A program made the position numbers and the translations under genes. The notes below the pieces were generated by a model. The model was given only the letters and a program-made list of their open reading frames with translations, was not told the DNA's origin and ran no database searches. This document shows, piece after piece, positions 22,501 through 33,300 of a stretch of 64,000 nucleotides of DNA. This stretch comes from Adenophora triphylla var. japonica. Its lineage: Eukaryota; Streptophyta; Magnoliopsida; Asterales; Campanulaceae. Where the stretch lies: assembly GCA_022495995.1 (NCBI GenBank), contig JAFEMH010002444.1:255001-319000 (forward strand), given 5' to 3'. The number at the start of each line of letters is the position of its first letter. Positions within the stretch are counted from its first letter, which is position 1.

Positions 22501-23994
22501 AAAATGTTGGATGTTGATTAACAGTCCTATAGATGAAGATGGGAATATGATCATAACATAACTGAAGATGGGAATATGATCATAACATAACGAGCTAGAT
22601 GATGGGGATTGGATGGGAACTAACCAGATTAATAAACTAGGCTGCGACCAACATACGACTTTGGAAAGACATCGTTGATATCTGAAAGTGTAATTGAGCT
22701 TCAAATTATGAGATAGTAGTATAAACCAATAGCAAGTTCAGACTAAGCAATAATGAGAGGTAAGTTGATAGATGAATCCCTATTCATCGCTCCGATACGT
22801 TCATTTTACACTATGCTCCCATACATAATCTACCATGAGTCTATTGCACAGGTCACCTCACTCCCAACTCGCCAACTCTGAAAGATAACCGTACCACCGT
22901 CACCAACTCACCCTCACCTTTACCTTCTCCATCAACTTCAATTTCACTACATAACAGCCTGTCAGGTCTTTTGCTTTGTTAGGCTGTCATTTGCTGCTCA
23001 AGCCTGATGTCTGTGAGTAGTTTCTCCTTTTTAACATTTTGGAAAAAAGAAATGAGGCCCGCCTATATCTAATATTTCTTTGTGATACAAGAATCATAAA
23101 ACTAAAGTCGACTATGTTCCAAATGTATAAAGTAATTAATATAGTGTTTATATCAATGACAAATTGTTTTAACTTTTAATTAGGCTACTTGGGCATCAGA
23201 ATTTCGAAGAAGAAAAAATGGCATGCTATTGATAACAGAACTCACCCAAGAATTAAATAAACATAATGAATATTTTTTTTATGAAACATGGATAAAATGT
23301 GAAAAATTATGACTTTGATTTTCAGATCCGATTCAATAACTTAGAAATTTTCCAAAGCTGGCCGCCACATCAAGTGCCAAACATAGTTAGGCCTCATTTG
23401 ATCTTCTCTTAAATGATTTGTTAAGAAAGGCAGAAAAATGTGAAATGAATACTACTCTCACGAACATACCAGATCAATTTTTTCCAACTATCTCACAATT
23501 TATACCTTGATATTGACGAGGAATATATTTCTCCCAAAATTAGAAATTAATTCATTCCAATGTTTTATAACTTCGACTTAACATCCCGATTCATTCAACT
23601 CCAATAAAAATGGTTGGAAATGGAAAATAAAGCGAACCTGATTAGCAAGCTGTTGAGGCTGAAGAAGAGGATCGGCGAGGGAACGAGGCCTGGTGCTCGA
23701 ACTACGAGGCAAACCTTGCTGCTTTTTAGAATTTCCGTAACGGAGAGAAGTGGAGCGATCAAAGGGTAAAGTGCCACCGCCGTTCTGCTGGTGTTGCTGG
23801 AAGAGAAGGGCGGCGGCAAGAGCTTGCTCGTGAATAGCAGCGTCATCGAATTTTTCCTTGTTCGTGGATCGAATACGAGACCACCGATTGCTGGAATTGC
23901 CAACAACAGTAGACGACGATGATGATTGGTTGGTTATGCGCTTGGAATGAGCCTTCTTCACCGCCGCCGATTTTCTCGAGAAACATATTCCCAT
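17897..23994 (-). CDS. MES11-like: MES11-like alpha/beta-hydrolase (methylesterase family), five exons
   Basis: Exons on the minus strand: 23,994-23,638, 22,058-21,822, 20,775-20,632, 19,702-19,571 and 18,169-17,897, all joined in phase 0 by GT-AG introns. The product is about 380 residues. Residues 1-119 form a Ser/Arg/Gln-rich extension (MGICFSRKS at the start, DDAAIHEQALAAALLFQQHQ later) as in the long MES11-15 subgroup. The hydrolase fold follows: ETNHFVLVHGGGFGAWCWY (oxyanion region), SIKSLSQYVKPLTDFLEKL, the nucleophile elbow GHDFGG, FNQSPAKDVALAAVSMRP, and GADHSPFFSKPQALHKH with the catalytic-type His. Family members hydrolyse methyl esters of hormones such as salicylate and auxin. Here Asp occupies the usual Ser position of the elbow, so esterase activity is uncertain. 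The start codon is in good context (CGCAATGGG) and no break was found. Confidence 0.93.
18452..18942. mobile_element. MITE (hAT-like) in intron 4 of the MES11-like gene
   Basis: Inverted ends AGGGAATTTGCCCCATAAGTTC and GAACTTATCGGGCATAGTCCCT are flanked by a 7-8-bp repeat (TTAAAATT left, TAAAATT right). A second pair of inverted motifs (ATAATACAACAT) lies further in. The centre (18,597-18,830) is very GC-rich, with tandem CCGGAATCCGGTCAATTTT units, unlike the AT-rich host intron. Confidence 0.7.
19495..19570. repeat. compound microsatellite (TG)21(AG)n at a splice donor
   Basis: (TG)n runs from 19,495 to 19,536, followed by (AG)n with one GGG interruption to 19,570. On the gene strand it begins GTCTCTCTCT directly after exon 4, so the donor GT is the first dinucleotide of the repeat. 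Confidence 0.95.
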
Positions 23995-24125
23995 TGCGAT
24001 TATCGTATGAAGTTCTAGAGAGAGAAAGCAATAGAGACGTCTGTGTTTGAATTGTGTGTGAGAGAGAAAGGGAGGTTCAGGCGAAGGGAGGAAGACGGAC
24101 GGAGGTGGAGGAGGTTTATGAAAGT
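23995..24125 (-). promoter_or_regulatory. probable 5' leader of the MES11-like gene
   Basis: On the minus strand the 130 bases before the ATG are strongly pyrimidine-rich (CCTCCTCCACCTCCGTCC, CTCTCTCTCACACAC), typical of plant 5' UTRs, and no in-frame upstream ATG is seen. A TATA box is not obvious. The transcription start is inferred only from composition. Confidence 0.45.
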
Positions 24126-24530
24126 TGTTTTACAAGAAAAGTGACTTTTGAGTAGAATAATGGATGGGGAATTTAGGTTGATGGGTGTTTATAGGTAAAA
24201 TGGGAAATATTGGAGGGCTTGTATGTAATTAAGGAGACGGTTATTGTAATGAGAAATGGATTTGGCGGAAATTTCGGAGAAATGGAGATATGTTGAAATC
24301 AATGGCGCACTAATTAGGAAGTTTAAAATGTTAGCGACGTGGGGGGAAGGGAGTGGTTGTTGGTAAATGCTACCCTCGGCCTTCTCTAGAGGTTAAACGT
24401 GAGTTTCCTAAAAAAAAAAAAAATTTTTTATCAGGTTTGTTTGTTCGCTCTTTGCGAGGGTCGAATACGAGATTTCCGTTTTCTTACACAATATACGCAC
24501 AAGTAATCTTTTTGAGTAGGTCTGCTGAGA
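24126..24530. other. upstream region of the MES11-like gene, no other gene
   Basis: AT-rich with a poly-A/T patch near 24,410. No repeat boundary or coding signal recognised. It presumably includes the promoter of the leftward gene. Confidence 0.4.
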
Positions 24531-24536
24531 AATGCG

Positions 24537-24981
24537 TTTCTCCATAACTATGGAGAAATATGTTTTTAATAGTCAGAAGCTTTGCATTTGATGTTCAGAA
24601 AAAAAATAAAAAATTCAAGGCCAAGACCAAAGCTTCTGGATATCCAGAAGCTTTGGGTTTGATATCCAGAAACTGTTAGATGCATATCCAGAAGTATGTG
24701 AAATTAATATCCAGAAACTGTTAGGTGCATATCCAGAAACTGTTAGGTGCATATTCAGAAATGTGTTAGGGCATATCCAGAAATTGATATTGAAGGTTTC
24801 TGGATATCCAGAAACCTTCAAATGTATATCCAGAAACTATCAAATGAATATTCAGAAACATTTTGAAGATTTCTGGATATTCATTTGAAGGTTTCTGGAT
24901 ATCACTTTCATAAGGTTCTGGATATCCAGTTCATTGTCGCGCGACAAGTCGGGACCCGTTTCTCCATAACTTATGGAGAAA
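24537..24981. repeat. palindrome-bounded repeat cluster of unknown type
   Basis: Two inverted repeats built on TTTCTCCATA and TATGGAGAAA mark the ends (24,537-24,558 and 24,959-24,981). Between them lie about ten 22-bp units of the form ATCCAGAAACTGTTAGGTGC. Two perfect 30-bp palindromes share the core TTCTGGATATCCAGAA (24,627-24,656 and 24,791-24,820), and the 14-bp palindrome TTGTCGCGCGACAA sits at 24,934-24,947. No ORF and no clean target duplication. It may be a non-autonomous transposon or a palindromic minisatellite. Confidence 0.75.
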
Positions 24982-25441
24982 CGCGTTTCTCCATAGATTT
25001 TGGCGTTTTTATTTGATAAACTAGCATAATATTTTTTGGTGATTTAAATCTATTTTATTAATCAAAAAATTTACATTTATAAATTCTGGAGATTTTATTT
25101 TTATTTTAACTTTTGTTGTATATAGTTTGTACTTATTATTACAATTGTGATGTGAATAATTGATGTGTGAACTGTATCACACTGTAACAATATAATGTAT
25201 CACATTTTTAATATAACATAAAATGTACTATGCATCAATAGTAAACACTATTTGTAAAGATAATATTTGAAGAAACATTTTTATAAAAGGCAGTTTAATT
25301 AATGAAAAAATGTACACTGAGATTTTTCTCATTTCTCTTTTCTGGCATTCTTCCATCAAGTTCACAGAATTGCTCTCTTGCTCCCTCCTTTGTATTTCTA
25401 AGTCTCAAAGTTTGATTAAGTTAAAAGGCTCGCCCTTTTAT

Positions 25442-25628
25442 CTCTGTTCTAAAAGACCCCGCCTAAGGGCGCCTAGGCTCCGCGCCTGGCTGAGCCCTTC
25501 CGACAGCACAGTTAGCGCCTGGGTCTGACTAATCCCGACTAATCCCGATTAGTCCCCGACTAGTCCCCGCCTAGACGCTAGGCCCGGCTCCGCCGCCTAG
25601 CATCCGCCTAGCGCTTTTTAGAACCTTG
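25442..25628. mobile_element. hAT-like MITE, copy 1
   Basis: 187 bp, ends CTCTGTTCTAAAAG and CTTTTTAGAACCTTG, rich in CGCCTAGGCGC motifs. It is flanked by a perfect 8-bp target duplication CCTTTTAT (25,434-25,441 and 25,629-25,636). Copy 2 is at 51,806-52,001. Confidence 0.9.
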
Positions 25629-25636
25629 CCTTTTAT

Positions 25637-27008
25637 TTTGATTTACAACACGTTATCAGCACGAGTGTTGTACAACTTCACCATTTTCAATTTGTAAAAA
25701 TTCATCTATTAAAACACTCTAAAAATTATGTTGTTCTTTATTTCAACTATCACCAAAATATTGGTTATGTCAGAAGAATAGTAAGATGACAATGCTAACT
25801 TTAATTTGTTACTAACAATACTAACTTCTGTTTATTAATGTCAATACTAATTTATTACTAACAAGGCATTACTAACAATACTAACATTAATTTCTTCGTA
25901 TATCACCATTATGAATTGGTTATACCTTCGTGGTGAGATGACAATTTTTACTTTTATACTATATCCTAAATATTATTGATGATAGACTCAGCTTTCACCT
26001 ATAATATTTTGGTGAGAATACGAGAATTATTTATTTAACACACTATATATATATATACACACACACATATAACGCTTGAGGGAAAAATTATTCCAATCTA
26101 TATACTAAATATATTTTTATACTTGTTAAATATTTATCTAATCTCTTTTATCAAATTTTCACTAAAAAAATGATAAAAAAAATATAAATGGTGGTTGATG
26201 ATACAACATGAACCTTTTATTTTTTGAATGACTATTCAGGAGAAACCACCAAAGAGAAAGGGTGGAAAATGTAACTTGATTTCATAATAATGCAGACATT
26301 CAATTCAATATGATTGTTCAAATAGTTTTCCTCTTTACATGGGATGTGTTGAGATTTTTTAAGAAAATGACAATGAAAAAAAAGGACAAACAAATAAAAC
26401 AAAAATAGTTTATGTAGAAAAAAAGGTGTGTGAGAGATATAAAAGTATGTGCATGTTGTGTTCTTGTAGTATTTGTTTCAAATTTTTACTCTTTTATACT
26501 GAGAAAAGTACCATTTTCATCCCCAAAGTATTTTAAGTTTTACCTTTTCGTCCATAAACAATTTTTTTTTTTACCTTTTCATCCTTGACCTATCGTTTTA
26601 AGGATGATATAGTCCCTCCAGTTAACGGACGTTTAATAATCCGTTAAATTTGCTGACGTGGCATGGTGAATCACAGCATTTGCTTAGTTGACAGTATTAT
26701 TTGTGGAAATGATTGCTGACTTGGACAGTTGAAGGGTAAAAGTGCATAATAAATAAACTAAGGGGTCAAAGTGTGAAATATTAAACTTTAGACCCTAAAT
26801 ATTATTCTAATGATTGTAAAAGGGTAAAATAATAAATTTAAAATAACAAATTGCTAACCCTAAAATAAATTAATTAAGATGCTCTAAAAAGTAAGCATTT
26901 TAAAAATTACACTTAAAAATATTTTTGCATTTGCTTTTCATGAAAAATTATAACAATTATTGCAGAATATTATAGCAATGTTTCTTTTAATAAATATAAA
27001 TACTTAAA
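25637..27008. other. intergenic, no gene
   Basis: Very AT-rich. The stretch from about 26,505 to 26,780 (ATTTTCATCCCCAAAG..., GTTAACGGACGTTTAATAATC, GCTGACGTGGC) resembles common plant transposon debris, but I could not find matching ends. Confidence 0.4.
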
Positions 27009-27204
27009 TCTATAGTATAAAACAAAGGGGTGTTTTGAACAGTAGCATGAATAGTTCCACTTGTCGAAATTCCCATTTTGCCCTCACTATTTTGTCCCTT
27101 TCCCATTTTGCTCTTAAAAAAAAAATTAATTTAAAAAAAAATTAAAAAATTAAAAAAAAAACAAAAAAACAAAAAACGTGGCCTTGGACACGGGCTTAGG
27201 CTAG
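27009..27204. mobile_element. short Helitron-like element
   Basis: Starts TCTATAGTATAAAACAAAGG and ends GGGCTTAGGCTAG, inserted between A and T as Helitrons are. A short hairpin GTGGCC-TT-GGACAC (one mismatch) lies about a dozen bases before the terminal CTAG. It is 196 bp with no coding capacity. Confidence 0.55.
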
Positions 27205-27540
27205 TTATTTAATAAGGGGAAGAATGTGTAAATTTTGAGTGAATTACTTAAATTAATTATAAATACTTTTTCTCACCAACCATGTAAATATTTTGATTTT
27301 ATTTTGTAATTTATTTATCTCTCACTAATTTATTATTTATTGTATACTATCATCTTATTTTGTAATTAATTTATCTCTTACTAATTTATTATATACTATC
27401 ATCTTAAATATTATAGAGTTAATAAACAAATTATAATCTTTTTTAATTCATTTCTTTATCCCAAAATTTTAATTCATTTAAAAAAAAAAATTCTAACGTC
27501 CTTTCCTTTCTTCAAAACATTTAGAAAATCACCATTACTA

Positions 27541-27830
27541 TCGCCGCACAACCACCACCACAGCCACCATCACACCGTCGCACAACCACCACCACAGCCA
27601 CCATCACACCAGTTTTCGTCACCCAGTTTCAAGCTTGTTCTCCGATCAGTCTTCGTCACCACAGCCACCATCACACCGCCGCACAACCACCACCACAACC
27701 ACCATTACACCAGTTTTCGTCACCCAGTTTCAAGCTTGTTCTCCGATCAGTCTTCGTCACCACAGCCACCATCACACCGCCGCACAACCACCACCACAAC
27801 CAAAACGTCCTTTCGTCACCACAACCGTCG
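27541..27830. repeat. tandem repeat, 101-bp unit, CCACCA-rich
   Basis: The block AGTTTTCGTCACCCAGTTTC recurs at 27,611 and 27,712, with flanking ACCACCACCACAGCCACC runs repeated three times. The resulting Thr/His/Pro-rich open frame (27,635-27,973) has no recognisable domain. Confidence 0.8.
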
Positions 27831-28199
27831 AAATCTCAGATCTAGAAGCCCAGCAAAACAACATAAATCACTGCCTTAATTCCCCAACCCCTTGTTCTCC
27901 GATCGCAACTCTAACTCTACCGGTGAACTTGCTTGGACCATCGCAACTCTATCCCATTCAATTTGTTTGTTAAATCCAAACGGATTAAAGCTTTTTGCGA
28001 TCTGACATGGGTGGAGATGAAAGGGTGTGGATTAGCCATGGAGGAGGCGACAGAGGAAAAGGCGGAAGAGGGGGGTAGCCATGGAGGAGGCGACGGAAGA
28101 TAGGGTGGCCATTGGAAGAGGAAGAAAAGGGGGAAGGGAGAGATAGGGAAAATGAAGGGTTTCTTCAGGGAGAGGGTGGGGGAGATTTAATTAAGTAGT

Positions 28200-28830
28200 T
28201 TTTTTTTTCTTTTTTCTATTTTGCTTTTTGCTTTTTGCTTTTTGCTTTTTGTTTTTTGCTTTTTGCTTTTTTCTTTTTTCTTTTTTCTTTTTTCTTTTAA
28301 GAACGAAAAAGGTACTTTTCTCCTTTTATACTACAATGATATAATATTTAACACTTAATTAGTCACATTATATTTATAGTCTTATAAATAACTACTTTGA
28401 TATTTAACTTGAACTAAATTTGTTTTATTATTATTTATAAAAAAATTAAAAAAAAAATCTAGAAGGCTATTTAAAACGGCTAGTTAACGGCTATAAATGG
28501 TATTTTTAGTATAAATAACACCACACTTCACTCAACATTTTATCCATATGTTTCAAAATTTCTTCTAACTCTCTAATATTACACTTCTACTTCAAAATGG
28601 TCAACGTACTTTTGATACTCCTTATCATATTAGTTTTAGCATACACAATGTTAGTCTTTTCAGCATAGTATAAATCAAGATATTTATGTTATGAGTCTTT
28701 ATTTTATTTATTTAATGTTAACAATAATAATAATATTTGGAATATAATTATCATTGTGTTTATATCTGTTATAATTTAATTTTTTTAAACTATATATTAA
28801 TGTATGTGTTTCATTTTATAGTTCAATAGA
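28200..28830. other. low-complexity and AT-rich DNA before the Copia relic
   Basis: Begins with (TTTTTGC)n / (TTTTTTC)n heptamers at about 28,221-28,300. A TATA-like GGCTATAAATGG at 28,490 and a following ACCACACTTCACTCAAC leader-like stretch could be promoter remains, possibly of a Copia 5' LTR, but no LTR boundary can be fixed. Confidence 0.4.
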
Positions 28831-28834
28831 AAAT

Positions 28835-30683
28835 ATGGCGAAACTTCACTTTGCACCCTTGGACATCACTGGCAGTAATTACTTGATATGGGTTACAGAT
28901 ATCAAATTGCTTCTTATAGGCAAGCAACTTGATCATACTATTGAACATGTAAGCAAGCCCACAAAACACGAGAATGCTAATAAAATGAGCATTTTTCGAC
29001 GCCACATTCACGAACAGTTTAAAATGGAGTACCTCACTATAGAGGATCCATATGGATTTTGGGAAAATCTAAAAGAAAGATTTGATCATTTAAGTTCAAT
29101 CATTCTCCCAAAAGCAAAATATAACTGGATCCATTTACGGTTTCAGGACTTTAAAATCGTAAGTGAGTACAACTTCATTATGTTTAGAATAACATCACAA
29201 CTGAAGCTATGTGGTGAAAACATGACCGAAGAGATGATGATGGAAAAAATGTTCTCCATTTTCCACGCCTCAAGTTTGGTACTACAACAACAGTATCGCT
29301 AGAGGGGTTTCACGAGATACTCTCAATTAATCTCGTGTCTCCTTGTAGTAGAACAAAATAATGAAATTTTGTTAAAGAATCATGAGATTCGACCAACTGC
29401 TTCCACTCCATTCCCTTAACCGAATGTGAGTGAGCGTAATAACTTTTGGCATGTACGTGGTCGTAGTGTAACTCATGTACGTGGTCACGGACGTGGTTGT
29501 GGTCGAGGTCAAGGCCGAGGGAGAGTCTAAGGAATGGGGATAAATTATAATCATCATCCCCAAAATGATGGCCACTTCTTTAGAAACCTAAAATGGAAAA
29601 TAGAAGAGAATACAGAGAAGCAATTAAAGAAACAACATATTGAAACTAAAAATACGGAAATTGTATGTTTTCGATGTGGTATGAAAGCAATTGGGCAAAA
29701 ACTTGTCGAATTTTGAAACACTTTGCCAAACTCTATAAAGAGTCAATTAAAAAGAAGGGCAAAGGTATCGAGATAAATTTTGTCCATCAAGATGATGACA
29801 TGAATGAAGAACCTTCCACTATTACCCATGTGGATCTCCCAAATTTCTTCAACCAAGAAGATGATGATTAGTCCATAAATTTGGACAAATATTTAAATAT
29901 CATGTTTTTCAGTGTGCTTTAATTTCCGGTCATGTCTTGTTTTCTTGAAGCTATCATGTGAATGTGAAATATTTTGCATGTAATTTTAGTGATCAATCAA
30001 GTATATTCAATTTTAATCTTTTTCTTCATAATTATTATCACTTATCTTATACATTTTTAATTTTTTATAATAATGTGAAACATTGGAATACAAAACATGA
30101 AGAACATGAATGATTTATTCTTGGTAGACAGTGCAACTACTCACACTATCCTGAACCTGAAGTATAGAATTTTTTTGACATCGTTGTTGAGAAAAAAGGG
30201 AGTGTCACTATAATTGCCAATGATAATGTTCTAATAATTGGTTATGGACGAGCTTCAATAACTCTTCCTATAGGAACATAATTAGTGACACAGGATGCTC
30301 TTTTATATCCTCAATCTAAGCGTACTCTCCTAAGTTTTAAAGACATTCGATCGAATGGTTTTCACATTGAAACCACAACGAAAGATAATAAAGAGTACTT
30401 ACTCATGACTCCATCGAAGGGATGTCAAAAACATATTATTGAGAAACTGTCATCTCTGTCCACAGGGTTATATTCTACGTACATTCGATCCCCTAATGAT
30501 CATGTTGCTATGAGATTAAAGTTCAAGGATTCAAATTCTTTTAAACTATGGCATAGTCGTTTGGGACACCCTGTACAAAATATGATACGTCGAATTATTA
30601 CTAATTCTATTGGGCATAATATGCCAACGAACAACCTTCCTTTGACAAATGAGTTCATTTGTGAAGCTTGTGCAAAGGGGAAG
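28835..30683 (+). pseudogene. Copia retrotransposon gag-pol, 5' part, broken
   Basis: The frame from the ATG at 28,835 is a Copia Gag: LDITGSNYLIWVTDIKLLL, then FWENLKERFDH, then SEYNFIMFRITSQLKLCGE. In-frame stops follow at 29,300, near 29,420 and near 29,528 while homology continues (RPTASTPFP, then a Gly/Arg-rich RGHGRGCGRGQGRGR). A zinc knuckle begins CFRCGM near 29,670 and is split by a frameshift. Around 30,120 a degenerate protease-like VDSATTHTIL is readable. From 30,285 the gag-pre-integrase domain is clear (FKLWHSRLGHP, then CEACAKGK). The Copia sequence stops exactly where the Tat-2 LTR begins at 30,684; its other half should lie beyond the right end of the window. Confidence 0.82.
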
Positions 30684-31219
30684 TGAAATTTCCCGGATCG
30701 CGCGCGGGGAACGCGGCGAGTGGCTTTCGCGCTTGGGACCTCGTCGGGAGGAGAGGAGTCGCCACGCCGTTTTGTATTATGAGCCTAAACTTTGAAAAAG
30801 ACTGGTTTGAAAAAGGAGGTTGTTTTGATTGGTAGCCAAAACTTAGGAAAAGACTTTGAAAAAGAGGTCATTTTGATTGGTAGCCAAAACTTAGGAAAAG
30901 ACTTTTGAAAAAGAGGTCGTTTTGATTGGTAGCCAAAACTTGGAAAAGGCTTTAAAAATGGGTCGTTTTGATTGGTAGCTAAAACTTAGGAAAAGGATTT
31001 TTTGAACAGAGATTGTTAGGTTCGGAGATCTCTTTACATTTCGGGAAGAGTATATTGAGATCACCCGAAATGCCTCATATGACGAGTCTTTCTACCTTTC
31101 TCGAAAAGTGTGCGTGTGTGTGTTCGTGTTGATTTTAAAAATGAGCTTGAATGACAATCTTTAATCTTGGTTTGAATGACAAACGTTGATTTTGGTAAAG
31201 GAGTGTTTGAATGACAAAC
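30684..31219 (-). mobile_element. Tat-2 3' LTR, distal part (split by Tat-1)
   Basis: On the minus strand this is the LTR end, finishing CCGGGAAATTTCA at 30,684 against Copia sequence. It contains diverged tandem repeats of a GATTGGTAGCCAAAACTTAG block (30,820-30,990) and GTTTGAATGACAAAC repeats that continue on the far side of Tat-1 at 46,240. The rest of the LTR is 46,240-47,713; together about 2.0 kb. Confidence 0.8.
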
Positions 31220-33274
31220 TGTAAGTACCCAAATCTGGCTCATGCCTTCCGGTTAATTTTTCCGGCAATTCCGGTAATTTTTCCGGTAATTCCTCGGACT
31301 TTCCTATAGTTCCGGAATAATTTCAGAAATGTTCCAAGCCTTTTAAGGGCTGAAGGGAATGCTTGGTAATTAAGAAACACATTTTTCTTAATCCCAAAAC
31401 CCTTCTAGAAGACTGCCACCTTGCATGTTTCTAGAAGGGACTGGAAGTGGCTACTTATGTCGTGCGACATAATAGGCCATGAAAACTTCTAGAAGCTTGC
31501 CACCTTGCATGTTTCTAGAAGAATCTGGAAGTGGCTACTTATGTCGTGCGACATAATAGGCCATGAAAACTTCTAGAAGGTTGTCACCTTGCATGTTTCT
31601 AGAAGGAAAACGGTTATGGCTTGTTATGTCGTGCGACATAACAAGCCCATGCAGTGTACTCTATAAATAGAGGCCTTCACCTCTCATTTGGGACACACCT
31701 TTTCCACCCCTCAGTCCCCCTCTATAGGGAATACGCCCAGAAACCTTCTCTCTCCTCACATACCTCCCAAACCACACCAATCCTCCCAAATCAATCTCAC
31801 ACACACTTCCCACACACACACTTCATATACACATCAAGAACCAAGGAGTTCTCAAGGAACCAAGGCTCAATTTCAGCCCCGGAGGTTGCTGTTTTGAAGG
31901 CCCCTATGTCTAACTTGATATAGGGAGTCGTGGTCTTCAAGGGTAACGATTTTTTACCCTTTTCCACTCTCTATTTACTTTGAATGTGAAATCTCTATGC
32001 TAAATGCGTTGATAATGTTGTTTTCTGATTAAAGATGCATACTTTATCCTCATATTGCTTAGATCCATATCCATTTGCATACTATTGCATGTAAAAGCCC
32101 CGGTTTGGCTTGGTTTTGCATGAACACTCAAGATGAGTGTGGATCCCTCATATCCACACCCTCTTGAAGCGTTCATTATTGATAAAACATGCTCTCTGAG
32201 ATTTGTTTGTGAAGTAACTTAACCATTTTGGTACCTTGTTACCTCTGCAAATCTCAGCTGTTTAGGCTTCTGCAAAATGACTTGTTATGTCACGCGACAT
32301 AGGCAGCCTATGTCACGCGACATAAGTAGCCAGTTTGCAGAATCCTCATCTTTTCAGCTGTAATCTGATGTTTGCCTTTTTTAATGCATCAATCTGCATT
32401 TAAACTAAAACATTTACATACAGAGCAACATCATTTGCATCAAAAGAACATCTTTGTACATTAAATGCTATTTTCCAACATAAAGATACATTCTTTACAC
32501 AAAAATCATTTCTTTACACAAAAAGCATCCCTTGCAACCAAAAGACATTCTTTACACCAAAAATGTCATCTTTTCACTAAAAGTATCATTTTTTTTTATC
32601 ATGCATTCCCCCATGTCCCCATTAGTAACCTTGGAACGGACCGGTGTAAAGGTCTTATCTTTACATCGTTCCTTCCATTAAAGGTTTCATGATTTCTTTA
32701 GAAAGGGACAACCTTGAACCCTATATCTCCGATTATCACTTAAGATGAGTATGAAGCATCTATACGAGCTCGACCGTCTTAAAGTGTAGGATTGATGGGC
32801 TAAGGACATTCCTTCCTAAAGAACCTCATCTTTGACTATAAAGGGAGTCATTCTCTCGATCATGCAAGTCCTGAGGTTAAAAATGCAATGATCACAAGCC
32901 TAAGATGAGGACGGGATCATAATCCTGAATACATAAAATCCAAGAAATCCCGAGCGACAACCGACAAATGGTTTGTACGTCCGGAAGACAACTTGGGACA
33001 TACCCTCCTCCTTATTTTCAAACACATGCACACAAGAAAGCACGCAAGCAAGCACGATTAATGGGATCTTGGGAGACTTGCTCCGGCAAGGCACCTTGGG
33101 TGAACGAAGATCCGTTCTTTCCAAGGGGTAACTTAACCTCCGAACCCATAAAACCTTTTTTTCAAAGTTTTGAGGTAATCAAAATGGCGTGGCGACTCCG
33201 TTTTTCAAATTAAACCGGATGTCTTCAAACTAGCGTGAATCCAACAAACACAAAATTTTGGGCGCACATTCACA
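31220..33274 (+). mobile_element. Tat-1 5' LTR
   Basis: 2055 bp. U3 holds three about 84-bp repeats, each with two TTCTAGAA sites and a TATGTCGTGCGACATA motif, then the TATA box CTATAAATAG at 31,661. Two further TATGTCACGCGACATA motifs lie downstream (32,286 and 32,309). Short open frames in the leader (for example 31,654-31,923) are present in both LTRs but look like transcribed leader rather than protein. Confidence 0.92.
31403..31674 (+). promoter_or_regulatory. Tat-1 LTR promoter: TTCTAGAA sites, CG palindromes, TATA box
   Basis: TTCTAGAA occurs at 31,403, 31,429, 31,487, 31,513, 31,571 and 31,597, in three pairs. TATGTCGTGCGACATA occurs at 31,456, 31,540 and 31,625. The last lies inside a 30-bp inverted repeat (31,618-31,647: arm GGCTTGTTATGTCG, spacer TG, exact complement). 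The TATA box TATAAATAG begins at 31,663. TTCnnGAA is the core of heat-shock elements, so heat response is possible but unproven. The same arrangement is in the 3' LTR (30-bp repeat at 44,581-44,610). Confidence 0.7.
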
Positions 33275-33300
33275 GTTTGGCGACTCCGCTGGGGAAATCC
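33275..33300 (+). other. Tat-1 primer binding site
   Basis: Directly after the LTR end CACA the sequence is GTTTGGCGACTCCGCTGGGG. A TGG start two to three bases after the LTR, complementary to a tRNA 3' CCA end, is the expected position. I have not assigned the tRNA. Confidence 0.7.

Noticed and set aside
27635..27973. 112-residue Thr/His/Pro-rich frame
   Set aside because: It depends on a CCACCA-rich 101-bp tandem repeat and has no recognisable domain.
31654..32692. Open frames conserved between the two Tat-1 LTRs
   Set aside because: They are conserved because the LTRs are nearly identical by descent; the sequence is low-complexity leader and U5, with no domain.
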